Source of the DNA: Eimeria necatrix | Taxonomy: Eukaryota > Apicomplexa > Conoidasida > Eucoccidiorida > Eimeriidae | NCBI RefSeq assembly: GCF_000499385.1 | Contig: NW_013654545.1 | Coordinates: 42,501-106,500 of the forward strand | Direction of reading: 5' to 3' | DNA: 64,000 nt | Shown: one piece after another, positions 19,471 to 29,339 of the stretch | Numbering within the stretch: the stretch's first letter is position 1 | How the letters are laid out: each line of letters starts with the position of its first letter | The notes under the pieces: generated by a model | Databases searched by the model: none | What the model saw: only the letters and a program-made list of their open reading frames with translations | What the model was told of the DNA's origin: nothing | Program-made: the position numbers and the translations under genes

Positions 19471-20685
19471 GCGCAGCAGCAGCGGGGCCCACGGAGCGCG
19501 CGGGGGATGGCGGCTGCGGGTCCCACGCCCATGACTTCGGGGTCAACGCCAGCAACAGCAAAAGACACAAAGCGAGCCAAAATTGGAAGATTAAAACGAA
19601 TGGCAGCAGCTCGACGCGCCAGCAGCAACAGAGCCGCGCCGTCGCTCACTTGGCTGCTGTTCCCTGTACGTACACCCCAACGCAGCGATCGAAACGAAAC
19701 TTGCAAAACAAAACTTTCAAAACAAAACTTTAAAAACATAACTTGAAAAACAAAACTTTCAAAACAAAACTTGCAAAACAAAACTTGCAAAACAAAATTT
19801 TCGAAAGAAAACTTTCAAAACTTTCAAAACAAAACTTTCAAAACAAAACTTGCAAAACAAAACTTTCAAAACAAAACTTGCAAAACAAAACTTTCAAAAC
19901 AAAACTTGCAAAACAAAACTTGCAAAACAAAATTTTCAAACAAAACTTGCAAAACAAAACTTTTGAACAAAACTTTCGAAACAAAACTTGCAAAACAAAA
20001 CTAGAACAAAACTTGCAAACAAAACTAAAACAAAACTTTAAAACAAAACTAAAACAAAACTTCAAAGAACTTTCGAAGAAAGCCTTCCAAGAGGAGTTGC
20101 GGGGAAGTGGACTTGCCAGCTGTTGTGCTGCCGTTTTTGTCGAAGGCCGGCGGCAGCTGCTGCAGCGCAGCAGCAGAAGTGTCGGGGCGGAGGCCGTCGT
20201 CTTTGTCGACAGTGAAGGCCACTTCGTTTCCAGCAGCATCTTTTCTCTGCAGCAAACAGACTTTTCAGTTTCTTCAGTTTTCAAAAGTGCAGACTTTTCA
20301 GTTTCTTTTTCAGTTTTCAAAAGTGCAGACTTTTCAGTTTTTTCAGTTTTTCAAAAGTGCAGACTTTTCAGTTTTTTCAGTTTTCAAAAGTGTAGACTTT
20401 TCAGTTTTTTTCAGTTCTTCAAAGTGCAGACTTTTCAGTTTTTCAGTTTTTCAAAAGTGCGGCCGCTTTCTGCGGAACTTGGTTTGTGACTGGGGAAGCT
20501 GCGGTGTACGTACACCTCGCGTAAGAAGCTGCGGTGTACGTACACCTCACCTGCACTGTCACCGGGACGATTTCTTCGTCGAAGCGGCCGGCGATTTGCG
20601 CAGCAAAAGCTTTTTTGTGGGACTCTGCAGCAATTGCGTCTTGTTCTTCTCGCGAGATCCCGAACCGCCGCGCCAGAGTCTGCAA

Positions 20686-20745
<60 letters not shown>

Positions 20746-20961
20746 TGGGGCGCAGCTCGAGAGGCAGCAGAGCAGCAGCAGCACTCACGTCCGAAGTGGT
20801 CCCCATCGGCAGCAAACAGTTGCGGGCCTTCTCGTGAGAAAAAACTTCTTCGGAAACTTTTTCTGGATTGAAAACTGAAGTCATTTCGAAGTGCGTCATC
20901 GACTCCACTCCTCCCGCGAGGCCCACTTCGATGTTTCCGCATGCAATCGACGCTGCGAAGT

Positions 20962-21011
<50 letters not shown>

Positions 21012-21140
21012 TGCTGGGCTTTTCGCGCTTGAGCAGCAAAAGAAAACAAGACTGCTGCGGTTTCGCTGCTGCTGCAGTGGATGTACACCCCATTTCCAGC
21101 AGCCAGCGGGCAAGCCCCCGAGGCTCTTCATTTGCTGCAA

Positions 21141-21212
<72 letters not shown>

Positions 21213-21569
21213 ACCTGCAATTGCTGCTGCTGCTTGCAGCCCGCTGCTGCACTGCCTGTTGACTGTCTGCACTGAAGTGGTCTGCGGCAGCCCGCCCAGG
21301 AAAGCAGCAATGCGGGCCCCCAAAGCCCCGGCTCCTGGCTGCAGAACATTTCCTGAAAATAAAAATAAAAATAAAAATAAAAATAAAAATAAAAGTAAAA
21401 ATAAAAATAAATAAAAAGAAATGATTTCCCAACTGCTGCGCGAGGCTGCAGCCCGGGCGCTGCCCAGCTGCTGCTGTACATACACCCGAAACGAGCAGCA
21501 AAGTTCGCGGCTTTTCGCCGCTTTTAAACGACAGAACGCAGCAAAGCCGCATGCACTGCCCCTGCTGCT

Positions 21570-21624
<55 letters not shown>

Positions 21625-22426
21625 TCGAAAGCCTTTCCTCACCAATGCAAACGTCTTCGATGAGCTTTGGGTCAATTTGGGTGCGCTTCAGCAGCGCCTC
21701 GAAAAGCACCTTCAAAAGGCTTTCGGGGAATTCATCTTTAAGTCCTAAAATGCAAAATCCAAAAAGTTGCAAATTTGCAAAATTCAAAAAGTTGCAAATT
21801 TGCAAAATCCAAAAAGTTGCAAATTTGCAAATTCAAAAAGTGGCAAAGAGAGATGCCCTCCTTCCCCCTGGGTTGCGCTTAACTAGTAAAAAAAAAGGTC
21901 TTTGGCCCACGGCTTAGCTGCTGCTGCAAGCCGGGCTCGTGTTCTGCTGCTGCTGCTTGACCCGGGGCTGCAGCAACTGCAGCAACTGCAGCAACTGCAG
22001 CAGCTGCAGCAGCTGCAGCAACTGCAGCAACTGCAGCAGCTGCAGCAACTGCAGCAACTGCAGCAGCTGCAGCAACTGCAGCAGCTGCTGCAGCAGCTGC
22101 AGCAGCTGCAGCAAACAGCAGAAGAGCCTTTAGCAGCCTCACCGCCCCTCTTCGCCTTCGTCAGCGGAGTGCGAATTGCGCAGCAAATGACGACGTCATC
22201 TGGCGAGCCGGAGCTGCAGCAAAGGAAGTGCTGAAAGTTGAAATTGAATTGCTGCTGCTGCTAATGGCATAATGCATGCAAAGAAGACAAAAGTGGAATA
22301 ATTTGGAGACAAAAAGGTGTTGAATATTCCCAAGAAGAAGAACTCGGGACTAGAAGTTTCAGTCTTTCGCCGGACTCACCTCAGTGCTTGGGTTACTTGG
22401 TTTGAAATTGCCTGCAGCCGCTGCAT
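18818..22426 (-). CDS. ACAA1: Peroxisomal 3-ketoacyl-CoA thiolase, 10 exons
   Basis: Catalyses the last, thiolytic step of fatty-acid beta-oxidation. Exons in transcript order: 22380-22426, 22143-22213, 21643-21744, 21215-21352, 20789-20952, 20551-20679, 20117-20246, 19493-19663, 19105-19224, 18818-18990 (1245 nt, 414 aa); every phase agrees. Motifs: VICCAIRTPLTKAKRGG, VNRQCSSGLQ (acylated Cys), GVESM, RFGISREEQD, GSTTAGNSSQVSDGAA, FELNEAFASQ, GGAIALGHPLGCTGARQ (His) and CIGTGMGAA (second Cys). The first exon, MQRLQAISNQV, matches a type 2 peroxisomal signal (R-L-x2-I-S-x-Q-V), which implies PEX7-dependent import. Intron 7 needs a GC donor to keep the conserved NSSQ motif. Introns hold CTG/CAG arrays, a 14-bp and a 33-bp minisatellite and palindromes. 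Closest family: ACAA1/POT1, rather than mitochondrial or cytosolic acetyl-CoA acetyltransferases. Confidence 0.95.
19031..19076. repeat. CAG array (sense CTG) in thiolase intron 9
   Basis: About 15 units, close to the acceptor of the last exon. The enclosing intron (18991-19104) is 114 nt and open in the exon frame. Confidence 0.85.
19340..19480. repeat. CAG/CAACAG array in thiolase intron 8
   Basis: CAG units interrupted by CAA (sense strand CTG with TTG), adjoining the donor side of the intron at 19225-19492. A second small cluster (AAACAGCAGC repeated) lies at about 19230-19275. Confidence 0.85.
19686..20080. repeat. 14-bp minisatellite in thiolase intron 7
   Basis: Roughly 28 copies alternating TTGCAAAACAAAAC and TTTCAAAACAAAAC (plus strand), breaking down to ACTAAAACAAA near 20030. 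It fills the intron that uses a GC donor (20116) and an acceptor embedded in a TGTACGTACA palindrome (about 19664). Confidence 0.9.
20262..20462. repeat. About 33-bp minisatellite in thiolase intron 6
   Basis: Six diverged copies of AGACTTTTCAGTTTTTTCAG followed by TTTTCAAAAGTGC. On the sense strand this is A-rich with CTGAAAA. Two palindromes follow towards the donor. Confidence 0.85.
20503..20546. repeat. Two GGTGTACGTACACC palindromes beside a 5' splice site
   Basis: Copies at 20503-20516 and 20533-20546, 30 bp apart. On the thiolase sense strand, the donor GTGAGG at 20550 overlaps the first palindrome, so any hairpin would include or abut the splice donor. Confidence 0.85.
20692..21010. 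repeat. CAG arrays in thiolase introns 5 and 4
   Basis: CAG at about 20692-20743 (intron 5, 20680-20788) and at about 20961-21010 (intron 4, near its acceptor), either side of exon 5 (20789-20952). On the sense strand both are CTG. Confidence 0.85.
21142..21210. repeat. CTG array (sense CAG) after the donor of thiolase intron 4
   Basis: About 22 uninterrupted units. Together with the oppositely oriented array at about 20961-21010 it makes an inverted CAG/CTG pair within one intron, able to fold the intron back on itself. Confidence 0.85.
21356..21418. repeat. AAAAATA pentamer/hexamer array at a thiolase acceptor
   Basis: About ten (ATAAAA)n units on the plus strand. On the sense strand this is TTTTTATTTTTATTTTCAG, immediately preceding exon 4, so it forms the polypyrimidine tract of intron 3. 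Confidence 0.85.
21568..21622. repeat. CAG array in thiolase intron 3
   Basis: About 18 units (sense CTG), 20 bases after the GTGAGG donor at 21642. Confidence 0.85.
21966..22112. repeat. CAGCTGCAGCAACTG ladder in thiolase intron 2
   Basis: Repeated CTGCAGCAA and CTGCAGCAG units. CTGCAG and CAGCTG are both palindromes, so the tract can pair with itself in many registers. Confidence 0.85.
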
Positions 22427-23773
22427 CTTCTCCTTCTTCGGCTCTCCGAGCGCACAAGGCACTCTTCGCTCGCTCTGAAGTATTAAAACTCTAATTGTGA
22501 CACTTTTTTTTCAGAAAGACACCCGAAGTTTCGCCGCGGGCTGCAGACAGAGAGGAAGCGGAGCACGGTCAAGAGAACCGCGCACTCGGCAGCTCATTCC
22601 ACGCATGCGCTGCGGGGAGAAGAAGAGTTTTGGTCAATTTTGCCACACAATGTAGAAAACAAAAGGAAAAAGTGATGAAAAACGAAAAGGGAAGTTTCGC
22701 ACAACGCCAGCGGCCAACTGACTCCGTGCAAACACGCGCGTCCGAGCAGTGGTCCAGGGTGTATCGACAGCGCGGCAGAATCCTCCCATGTGCTTTATAA
22801 AACCTCTTTTGGTGCTTTTAACTGTTACTTTTAATGCTAAAAATATGATTTTGAATTAAATTCGAGCACTGCATGCCTCCCACCACGGCAGCAGGTCGAG
22901 TGCAAATGCTGCTAGGTGTGCACATTTCGGCCCGCTGAGCGCTCGCGTTATCTGACAACTCTCCGCCTCAACTCCGCACCCTCCAGAGTGTGAAAAACCG
23001 AAATCTGAAAAGTGCGACGAACTTATTTAAGTTGCAGAGTTGCAATTTTGAAATTCGCAGGCAGCGCGGCGCTCAACTGCAGCGCAGCGCTGCGATCTGC
23101 TCCGTCGCCGCAGCTCTGGCAGCAACTGCTGCGCAAGAAACTCTCTTTTGGGGTATTCTACTTCACTCCAACCAGCTGTTCTAACTGGAAGACAGCGGCG
23201 GGAAGCAGCTGGAGAAGTCTCCGTGTCCCCGCTGCTGCAGCAGCAGCTCCGTTCGCCCTGCTGCTGGTGCAACGGCTCCGCGTGCGCTGCTGCTGCAGCA
23301 GCAGCAGCAGCAGCAGCTCCGCCGCTGCTGCTGGGCCCTACTCGCGGCCTGGGGAACTACGCAGAGGCGTGGGACTAGTGCTGCAGTGTGCTGCAGGTGA
23401 GCGGCAAAGAAAGAACGCGGGGGCCTCGACTTGGCCTTCAAATGTCAATACTGGGCCACGGCGCGAGTTGTGTTGAAGTGCTGGGAAAAGCGCAGCAGCA
23501 AGTGCTGCTGTGGCCCTGGAGGCGCCAGGGGCGAAGCGCTGGGCCGGAGGCCAGCAAAAAACTGAGACCAGAAAGCAACGAGGGCTCCCGCGCCCTCAGC
23601 AGCAGCAGCAGCAGCAGCAGCTGCTGCTGCTGCTGCTGCTGCTGCTGCGTCGGCAGATACAGCCAAAGCTGCGCAGCGGAAAAGTCCGGGGCGGGCCCGG
23701 CGCGCGGCCGCTGCGCAGCTGCGCCGCCTCCGCCGGCGCAGTCCTTTGTCTCAAATTAACAAGCGGGCCTTGG

Positions 23774-23832
<59 letters not shown>

Positions 23833-23833
23833 G
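22427..23833. other. Thiolase upstream region and 3' flank of the secreted-protein gene
   Basis: The thiolase promoter must lie just above 22426. CAG/CTG patches occur at about 23290-23330 and 23598-23650 and sense-CAG repeats at about 23776-23828. Open frames in these patches are repeat translations. I see no further gene. Confidence 0.4.
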
Positions 23834-24654
23834 CTACTCCGCCTTGGGCTTCTCCTGCGCGGCCGCCGCTGCCGCCGGCGCCGCGGCAGCCGCCGCGGGT
23901 TCGGCGGGCTTCTGCTGCTGCTGCTGCTGCTGCTGCGGCTCCGCAGCAGCAGCAGCAGCAGCAGCAGCAGGCCCCCCCCGCCACTCGCTGACCCAGGCCC
24001 TGAGGGTCTCCAGCTCCGGCTCCAGCAGCAAATCGTTTATTACGTTAAGACGAGAGCTGCCCCGCAGCGAAGGGCCCAGCAAGTTTTTTTGCAAGTTCAC
24101 CAGAGCCTGCCATGCGCCTAAGTCCGCAGCGTCGCGGGGGTGCTCGGGGGTGGCCCGCCACCACTCGCGGAGGGCCGTGTAGAGCTCCATGGTGAGTTCG
24201 TCCCAAGTTTGTTTGTTGACTCTGTTTTGGAAGACTTCTTCCTTGAGCCTGTCCATGAGGAAGGAGGCGAGGGCCAGCGCGTCGTCGCGGCCCAGGAGCT
24301 TGGCCATCTGCATGCAAAAGGGCAAAAAAAGGGTTATTTTGGGATTAATTTGGATTAATTTGGATTAATTTGGATTAATTTTGGGATTTTTCGCGTTTTT
24401 CGGCTAAGTCCGGCGGCTAGCCAGGCGCGGGGCAGACTCACCGCGTAGCGCAGCCGCCTCGCGGCCCGCGCGCCCCTCCGCCGCACCACCGCCGCGTAAA
24501 AGTCCTTCCAAAACTCACTGACAGGAACGCCCACAGACTCCTGGACTGCCTTTTTGACTGCAGCGTCTACGAGGCTGCTGCCTTGGGCCGCTGCGGGGGC
24601 GCAGCAGCAGTGCAGAGTGGCCAGCAGGCCTACTGCGCCCAGCACCAGCCGCAT
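23834..24654 (-). CDS. Small secreted helical protein, unknown function
   Basis: Two exons, 24442-24654 and 23834-24307 (228 aa), joined in phase 0 by a GTGAGT donor and a GCATGCAG acceptor. The N-terminus MRLVLGAVGLLATLHCCCAP is a classic signal peptide with a likely cleavage after AAAQG. The mature part is charged and helix-prone: VQESVGVPVSEFWKDFYAA, MAKLLGRDDALALASFLMD and TWDELTMELYTALREWWRA. It ends with a poly-Ala/poly-Gln region and QEKPKAE. There is no transmembrane segment or GPI signal at the C-terminus, and the mature protein has almost no Cys, so it is unlike the Cys-rich Eimeria surface antigens. A secretory-organelle or vacuolar protein is possible; I do not recognise a family. 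The low-complexity tail stays in frame to the stop and is taken as coding. Confidence 0.7.
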
Positions 24655-24715
24655 CGTGTCCGCCGAGCCGCTCGCGAGGAAGTTCAAAAGCAAAAGATCT
24701 TCTGCGCAAAACAAA

Positions 24716-24755
<40 letters not shown>

Positions 24756-27700
24756 GCCGCGGCAGCTCCGCCCCAACGAGCCCTCCCGACTCACGTGCGT
24801 CTTGCTTGTGGGCCGCACCTTTCATGTGGGGATTGCGTTCTGGACTGCCCAGCGCGAGCCCCGCGCCCTTCTTCTCCAAACGCCGCTCATTACTTTAAAT
24901 TTACTTTATTAAGTTTTTCTTTAACTTGTTCCCCCGAAATCGCCCTTTATTTCCCCCCCGCCTAACCCAAATCGCCCCGCGGACTCCCAGCACGCCGCCA
25001 GCGCCCGCACGCCTTCTTCGCCGGCCCCGCCGCCGCCCGACTCGCCACCTCCCGCCTCAGTTCGCCACACTTTGCAAACTGCTGCGAATTGCGCCTTTTT
25101 AAACTCGCTGGGCTTTAGTCGCCTCCGCGGATCTCTGCACGGCTCGCCTCGCCTCTCCCCTCGCGCCGCTGCTGCTCGCGCCAGTCTGCCCGACTCCTAA
25201 CTTCAAAACTAGTTCACCACAGTCCCAAAATCCTCTAAACACACTAGCTCACTCAGAGGAGAACACGCTAGCTGTCTAGAACGGGGTAGGGCCGCGCGCT
25301 CCAGATTTGCTGGGCACGGCCTCACTCCGCAGAATCCGGGCGATACGAGAACAGAGCTAAGACTGCGCAAGGAACCCAACATTTCCTCTTTTTCCTGAGC
25401 CAGTTTTGGGCAGGGAACATTTTCTAGGGGAGTGTTGTTCGGAGAAATGCCCCAAAAGACTGGAAAAACTCCTGCTCGGGGATGGCATGGGCGCTCACTC
25501 TTGAAAGAAAGGCACGACGGCTGTCTCAAGCCATTTTGAGCCGTGTGTGTTCATAATCTTGCACGCCAATCCACAAAAATGACTTTGGGATGGCTTGTGC
25601 ACCAGAGAGGAACCCAGTTATGCACGGATCAGTCGGGTATCCGGGACCTGTAGAGCAGTCTCGAAAAGAGTAGCAGGAAAGCAGTTCACTCTTTTTGCCG
25701 TCTCGACTCTCACCTTTTGTTGCAGAGATACGTATTTCAGCGTTTTGCCGTTCGTTTATAGCCTTTTCGCCCGCCATCAAGCGGTTAACAGTAGTGCATC
25801 CTGAGGAGCTTCGGAAGATAGCTATTCAGCAGCGCTTATCAGTGTGAAAGAACTTATACTGTGCCCAGCAAGTGGGCCTCATCACCCGCAAAATCACCAC
25901 CCGCAAAATCTATTAGTGGAGCTACGCACGACATGCGAGTCAAATCCAGCACAGGGTCTGTCTTTTGAAGACCCTCATACGTCACCGTTGCAACAGAAGC
26001 TCTCTGCATGCGGTCTTTGCTAGATTGAAGACCAAATTGATTGCCTACTTAGTAAGCCTCCCGCTTCCTGTGTGCGGGAAGAAGCCACAACAGCCTGTGC
26101 AGCCTCCTGTATACGCGTCTGCCAGATGCTGTCTCCCAGATATTCTTGCAGCCCTCCTGCAATATATAAGCAAAGGGCCTCATCAGATATTGCATTGAAT
26201 GCGCCTATGGCCCTTTTGAGTTGGCTCGAGCTGGCGGCAGACGATGCCACAAAGCCGAGAAACCTGTTTGCTAAACGGGTTTAATGGTGGCCAGTGCCCC
26301 TTTCTCTTGCACCTCTTAGTAAAGAGCTTTTGATTCTGGCCCTAAGCAGCGCATGCAAAAGCCATTGCTGTTTGTGCCCGCTATGCACTTGTGCTGTATT
26401 TAATGCTTTTTGTATCTTTATAGTAGAAAGTGTTTAGAGTTCGTAACAACAGAACTGGAGCAACGACAAGTGGCGCGGTGGACTCTGTTTCCTGTAAAGG
26501 TGCCTCGTGCCAAAGGATTACTTTGCACTTCTCGCGTCCTCCTTTCCTGTTCCTTCTACCCAGTTATTTCACTAACTTATATCCTGATGCGGCATTGAAT
26601 GCCCTGTAGAACTGCGGGTGCATCAGTTCTGTGGTGTCCTTGAGACATTTTCGCATTCAGTCTGCCCCTAAGTCCACAAAAAAGATCAGCACAATGCCTG
26701 TGGGTGGCTGCATCTGTGGTGTCCGTGAAATACATCCACTGCAGGGCGGCAACGACCATAAGGCAGCCACTAGCTGCGTTAGAACTTTTCGCGTTAAGTT
26801 CAGCCCCAAATTAGTGAAACTAATCACAACAAAGCCTACAAAGGTTCATGAAAGATTCCAGCGTTCCGTTTCAGAGGGTGGTGGCGGACCAGCAGCGCCC
26901 TATCCAAACACTCGGTCCTTCAAGCTTCCTGCTTGACTTCAGCGGACAATTGTTGAAGGACACTAATGTAGTAACTGGTAAGCGGCTGTGCTCTTCGCCG
27001 CAGAGCCGCTGGGGCGCGGCAGTGCAGCTGGGTGGCCGCGTCCGCTATGCGGCCAAGGCGGCTGCGCAGTCCCAGCGCCTGGTTAGCTTGCTAGGAGGTT
27101 TACTGAATTTTGGCTTTGTGCTGGCTGCGTAGACATCTCCGGTGCGGTCTCGCCGGCTAATAAATCTATTCCTGAAGCACAGTTCCCACTTCGCGGGCTA
27201 GCTTTCCATCTGTTTCCCAAGGCGCTTTCACGACGAGCTGCTGGCTTGAAGTATGAGCCATGCGTCGCGCCGCGTTACTCTGGAGCAGCAACTATGCGTA
27301 GTGCACCAATCCCAGTTTGTGCAGAAGCCCAATATACCGGCTAGTCTACAGTCTACTACACCACGAAGAACTATTGTAGTGTTGAAGTGACCAGCGCAAA
27401 CATTTAAAGAAGCCGAATAGCTTAGTTCCTGGCCAAAATACTGCTAAGCACCAAAGTAGTGATAAACTGCTCAGTATATGAGCTCTCGGCCTTTCGAGAG
27501 CTCATCTCAACTCTAAGGGGGTTACCAGCACAAAAATTTGACCAAGTCCCAGAGCTCGCACAGTCTAGCCACCCTCGGAGCCATAACCGTCTAGAGTCTT
27601 CACCGTTTATCTGGACTGCAAGCAGTAGTGACCCGGTGTGGTGTGGACAAAAGTCTAAGCGCACACTTCTTTTCCTCGCTTCTCTCAGATTTGCACCGAA

Positions 27701-28646
27701 GGAGTTGGTGTGCAGAGTTTAGCGGCTAACGTTTAGATCATCTAGATGCCGCGCGAGGTGTTATCTGTCTAGCTATTCATGAGTTATAAGGCTTCTTTGC
27801 CTATTTACAGTCTGTATAGCCACTCCAGAGACGAATCGCCCTTTGGGAGTCGGATTAACGCGCCTGGCACCTATATTTGACTGGATACCATCTATACCCG
27901 ATTCCAAGATTTGGTGTTACCATGGGGCACAAAAAGTCGTATTTCAGACCCTGTCAGGTATAATTTGTACGCGTAGTTGGTGCACCCTCTGCCGATGAAT
28001 TCTTATAAATAATCCCCAGGCTATGGATGCTGGCACATAGAATCCGCAGCCTTTTTGCATGCCTGAGATTCAGGCGTCTCATGCCACATGAAATGCTTGA
28101 AGTTAAGCTGGTAGATTTTGTACAATCGCCACACAGCGGCAACTGTTGGCTCACAGAGTCAGGAAAGAATCGAACTTCGCGCTTGTAGAAGCATCTGTGG
28201 AGTTTTGACAGCTGGCTTCGGTGTCCTTCACTGAGCCTCGCAGTTATCAACAAATAACATGGCAGGCTCATTGGCCAGCCTCGCAGAGCCGGAGGCTAAG
28301 GTGAAACTAACATGCTGATGAAAAACACGCCAGAGGCAATAGCGAACCCAAGGAACTTGCAGCAGAGGGAGTCTCTGCCGCGGAGTTCAAACTTTGCTGC
28401 GGCTTCACAGCGGTAACTACAATTTGATATTCTTCACTTTAATAGCTATAAGGCACGGGATCCACTTGCAGCTCACTGTAAAACGCTTTGACAATAACTT
28501 TGTACTTTTTGAATCCATCTTGCACCTGGCTTGCGTAACGTGGGCAGCGGGGAAGAGCTGCACAGCGTGTCATGAAACAGCTGAAACTCCAATTCACGCA
28601 GTGTTAACATCGATTCGGAAAGTACAAGCCTAATCAAAAATGATAA
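24655..28646. other. Gene-free stretch spanning the repeat-rich to repeat-poor transition
   Basis: A CTG array at about 24718-24753 is the last large triplet array outside coding sequence. From about 25,200 onward simple repeats almost vanish. Frames here are short and without signatures. Confidence 0.4.
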
Positions 28647-29305
28647 TCAGGGTCCGAGAGTGCTCGTCTCCATGAGGCGAAAACTCTCGCGGGTAGAACG
28701 CAAAAAGCGCTGCAGCGCTGTAAGCCGTTCGTCAATTTCGGAGAACACAGCGCGGCCTGCCGACACAGTTGCGGGTGTGCCTCCCTTCCCCGTGACAGTG
28801 GGCCCTGTACTAGGCTGCGAAACAGGCCCCTTAAGGATTGTGCTTGTGGCCGCTCCTTCAGCAGCAGCTTCAGCAGAAGACAGCATGCGGTGTGCAAACA
28901 GGCCAGTATCGGCCGCTTGTTTACTTAAGGGAAGCCGCAGCAAGGACGGAAGAGATGGCTCATCTGCCACTTGCGGCATTTCCGCTGATGTCGCGTCGTT
29001 TGAACTCGCGGCTGTCAACGCAGAATTCTCCTCAAGGGGCCCGCCGGGGTCCTCAGGGTTTATACGAAGGCTGTTATCTACTGTCTTGCTACAGAAGGCT
29101 CTTCTGGAACTAGTTGTGCTGCTTTCAATATCCCCAGGAACAGGAGGGGGCTCGGACCGTTCCAGCGGCCGCAGGCCATCTCCGCATGCAGAAGAGGCGG
29201 AAGACAAACATGCACTTGCCTGGCTCACCAATTTTTCCTTCAGGTTCTCGGCTGATCCCTGGCGCTTCAGCCGCTCATACTCCACTGCTGATAACACGAC
29301 GAATG

Positions 29306-29339
<34 letters not shown>

